Source of the DNA: a virus
Reading direction: 5' to 3' (one strand)
DNA: 22,757 nt
IMG/VR virus record: IMGVR_UViG_3300025151_000327
Span: 1-22,757 of that record
A program made the position numbers and the translations under genes. The notes below the pieces were generated by a model that worked only from the letters and a program-made list of their open reading frames with translations, was not told the origin of the DNA and searched no databases. Shown here in pieces: positions 22,601-22,757 of the stretch; within the stretch, counting starts at the first letter, position 1, and each line of letters opens with the position of its first letter.

Positions 22601-22757
22601 ATTTATCGAGGTGGTCGCAGCTTGCCAATAACGCCAAAGTCGAAATTCCTCGTGGCACCGTAATGTCAGGCATTGATGAGATGTGTCAGTGGTGGATGGA
22701 ATCATGGACAGACACCACGCTAGTAAAGGACGGCGTCGTCGTGCCTCGTGAGAAAAT
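19645..22757 (+). CDS. Tail fibre, 3' truncated by the window
   Basis: Open for at least 1037 codons; the end lies beyond the window. The N-terminus (STEIVDGEVINAADFNNEF, then STGHTHDGTTAEGGPV) is a fibre attachment pattern. Residues about 113-441 are nine 33-42 residue repeats (EKIEGDGTDLT... and EKIESDGTDLSITVGSGGD...). A linker follows with ETADIQDNAVTLAKM, NLIIGNASGDPTAL and YVLTSDGTDIAW. From about residue 815 (nt 22085) GC content rises from near 38 to near 58 percent. New motifs appear: GAPSIGFTSDADTGVY, APSYTWNDAADTGLY, and LSRWSQLANNAKVEIPRGTV near residues 987-1006. The last resembles Peptidase_G2-like intramolecular chaperone domains (from memory). It probably binds the host surface. 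Confidence 0.85.
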   Translation, partial: MGATYTRQSSTEIVDGEVINAADFNNEFAQLVSAFAASTGHTHDGTTAEGGPVTKLLGTAITIGDGTAGTDIAVTFDGETSDGLLTWMEDEDHFKFSDDVVIDSSKRLYLFDEGGEYISGDGTDITVTSGADINLTATSDVNIPANVGVTFGNDGEKIEGDGTDLTISGNNINLTATADVNIPSGVGVTFATAEKIESDGTDLSITVGSGGDINIPADIGLTFGNDGEKIEGDGTDLTISGNNINLTATADVNIPSGVGITFATAEKIESDGTDLSITVGSGGDINVPANIGVTFGDDGEKIEGDGTDLTINASADLNLTATTDINIPANVGLTFGDDAEKIEGDGTDLTVSGNNINLTATADVNIPSGVGLTFATAEKIESDGTDLSITVGSGGDINIPANIGVTFGDDGEKIEGDGTDLTISSSAVLTIDAGTDIVLDAGGANVTFKDDGTAIGDFSNSSSDFVITSSVQDKDIVFKGDDGGSAVTALTLDMSDAGAATFNNAITSGAVITSGAGLVIADAGNIGSASDTDAIAIASNGVVTFSQVPVLPDDTIETADIQDNAVTLAKMAGLARGNLIIGNASGDPTALAAGSANYVLTSDGTDIAWAAASSSADPSSADGDSLGTASAEWSDLYLADGGIIYFGNDQDVTVTHDPDDGLFLKSIATGDNNPFLLTLQTGETDIAADDVIGKIAFQAPDEGTGTDAILVSAAIQARSEGDFSSSANATSIDFMTGASEAAATKWSITSAGSFLNAGTNTIDMNAGELILDADADTSITADTDDQIDIKIAGADDFQFTANTFTVASGSVIALPDGSVGAPSIGFTSDADTGVYIVNAGQLGITAAGALQMRIQDNSIRMQDAGAVDAPSYTWNDAADTGLYFASPDMKITVDGVFSASFTDDGAGLGNRALFGKTAEGASATLGWDFPCTPATQSNAYGTSGGTTTLILNRQTNDGAIIDLKQANSSEGTISVSGTTVSYNGAHLSRWSQLANNAKVEIPRGTVMSGIDEMCQWWMESWTDTTLVKDGVVVPREK
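19981..20970 (+). repeat. Nine-unit protein repeat in the tail fibre
   Basis: Coding repeat of 33-42 residues. Two unit types alternate (EKIEGDGTDLTISGNNINLT... and EKIESDGTDLSITVGSGGD), giving a 216 nt pair period (72 residues), for example from 20191 to 20407. One later interval is 336 nt (20407 to 20743). The units are nearly identical in protein but not in DNA. Confidence 0.9.

Overview
The window is a segment of a tailed-phage genome, most likely a short-tailed (podovirus-like) marine phage from an uncultured lineage. All 34 genes recognised are on the + strand, packed with overlaps of a few bases, and mostly AT-rich. The packaging, portal, scaffold, coat and tail-tube genes resemble those of short-tailed phages, and the small lysine-rich proteins are a kind I associate with marine viruses. 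No host gene, tRNA, integrase, CRISPR array or insertion sequence was seen. The host cannot be determined. The gene order (terminase ahead of portal, portal about 712 residues, gp4- and gp10-like tail proteins) is closer to P22-type tails than to the T7 order.

Layout. (1) 2-1492: the end of a basic virion-type protein, two tiny very basic ORFs and a membrane/coiled-coil protein. (2) 1494-3833: an accessory block with an A-type Fe-S carrier (HesB/IscA family), a small membrane protein, a coiled-coil protein, a 50-residue metallothionein-like protein with nine cysteines, and a 2-oxoglutarate/Fe(II)-oxygenase-like protein. (3) 3846-6313: lysis and small-protein block with a 3-TM-type holin, an exported protein, a T4-type (GH24) lysozyme and several lysine-rich proteins. 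(4) 6326-8520: small terminase subunit, a helix-turn-helix protein and the large terminase, whose start lies about 128 nt inside the preceding gene. (5) 8599-15280: portal, a small gene overlapping it, a long virion protein, scaffold, major capsid protein and a decoration-type protein. A good sigma70-type promoter and a leader of about 190 nt precede the capsid gene, and a strong terminator follows the decoration gene. (6) 15346-22757: gp4-like adaptor, three small structural proteins (two of them paralogous), a second strong terminator, another small structural protein, the gp10-like tail-tube/nozzle protein and a long tail fibre that runs off the window.

How it fits together. Packaging, head assembly, tail assembly and lysis genes account for nearly all of the window. 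The accessory block at 1494-3833 concentrates metal-binding functions and is the most unusual cargo. The fibre has nine near-identical 33-42 residue repeats that differ strongly at synonymous sites. It then switches abruptly, at about 22085, to a GC-rich distal domain, which looks like a receptor-binding tip exchanged from another source.
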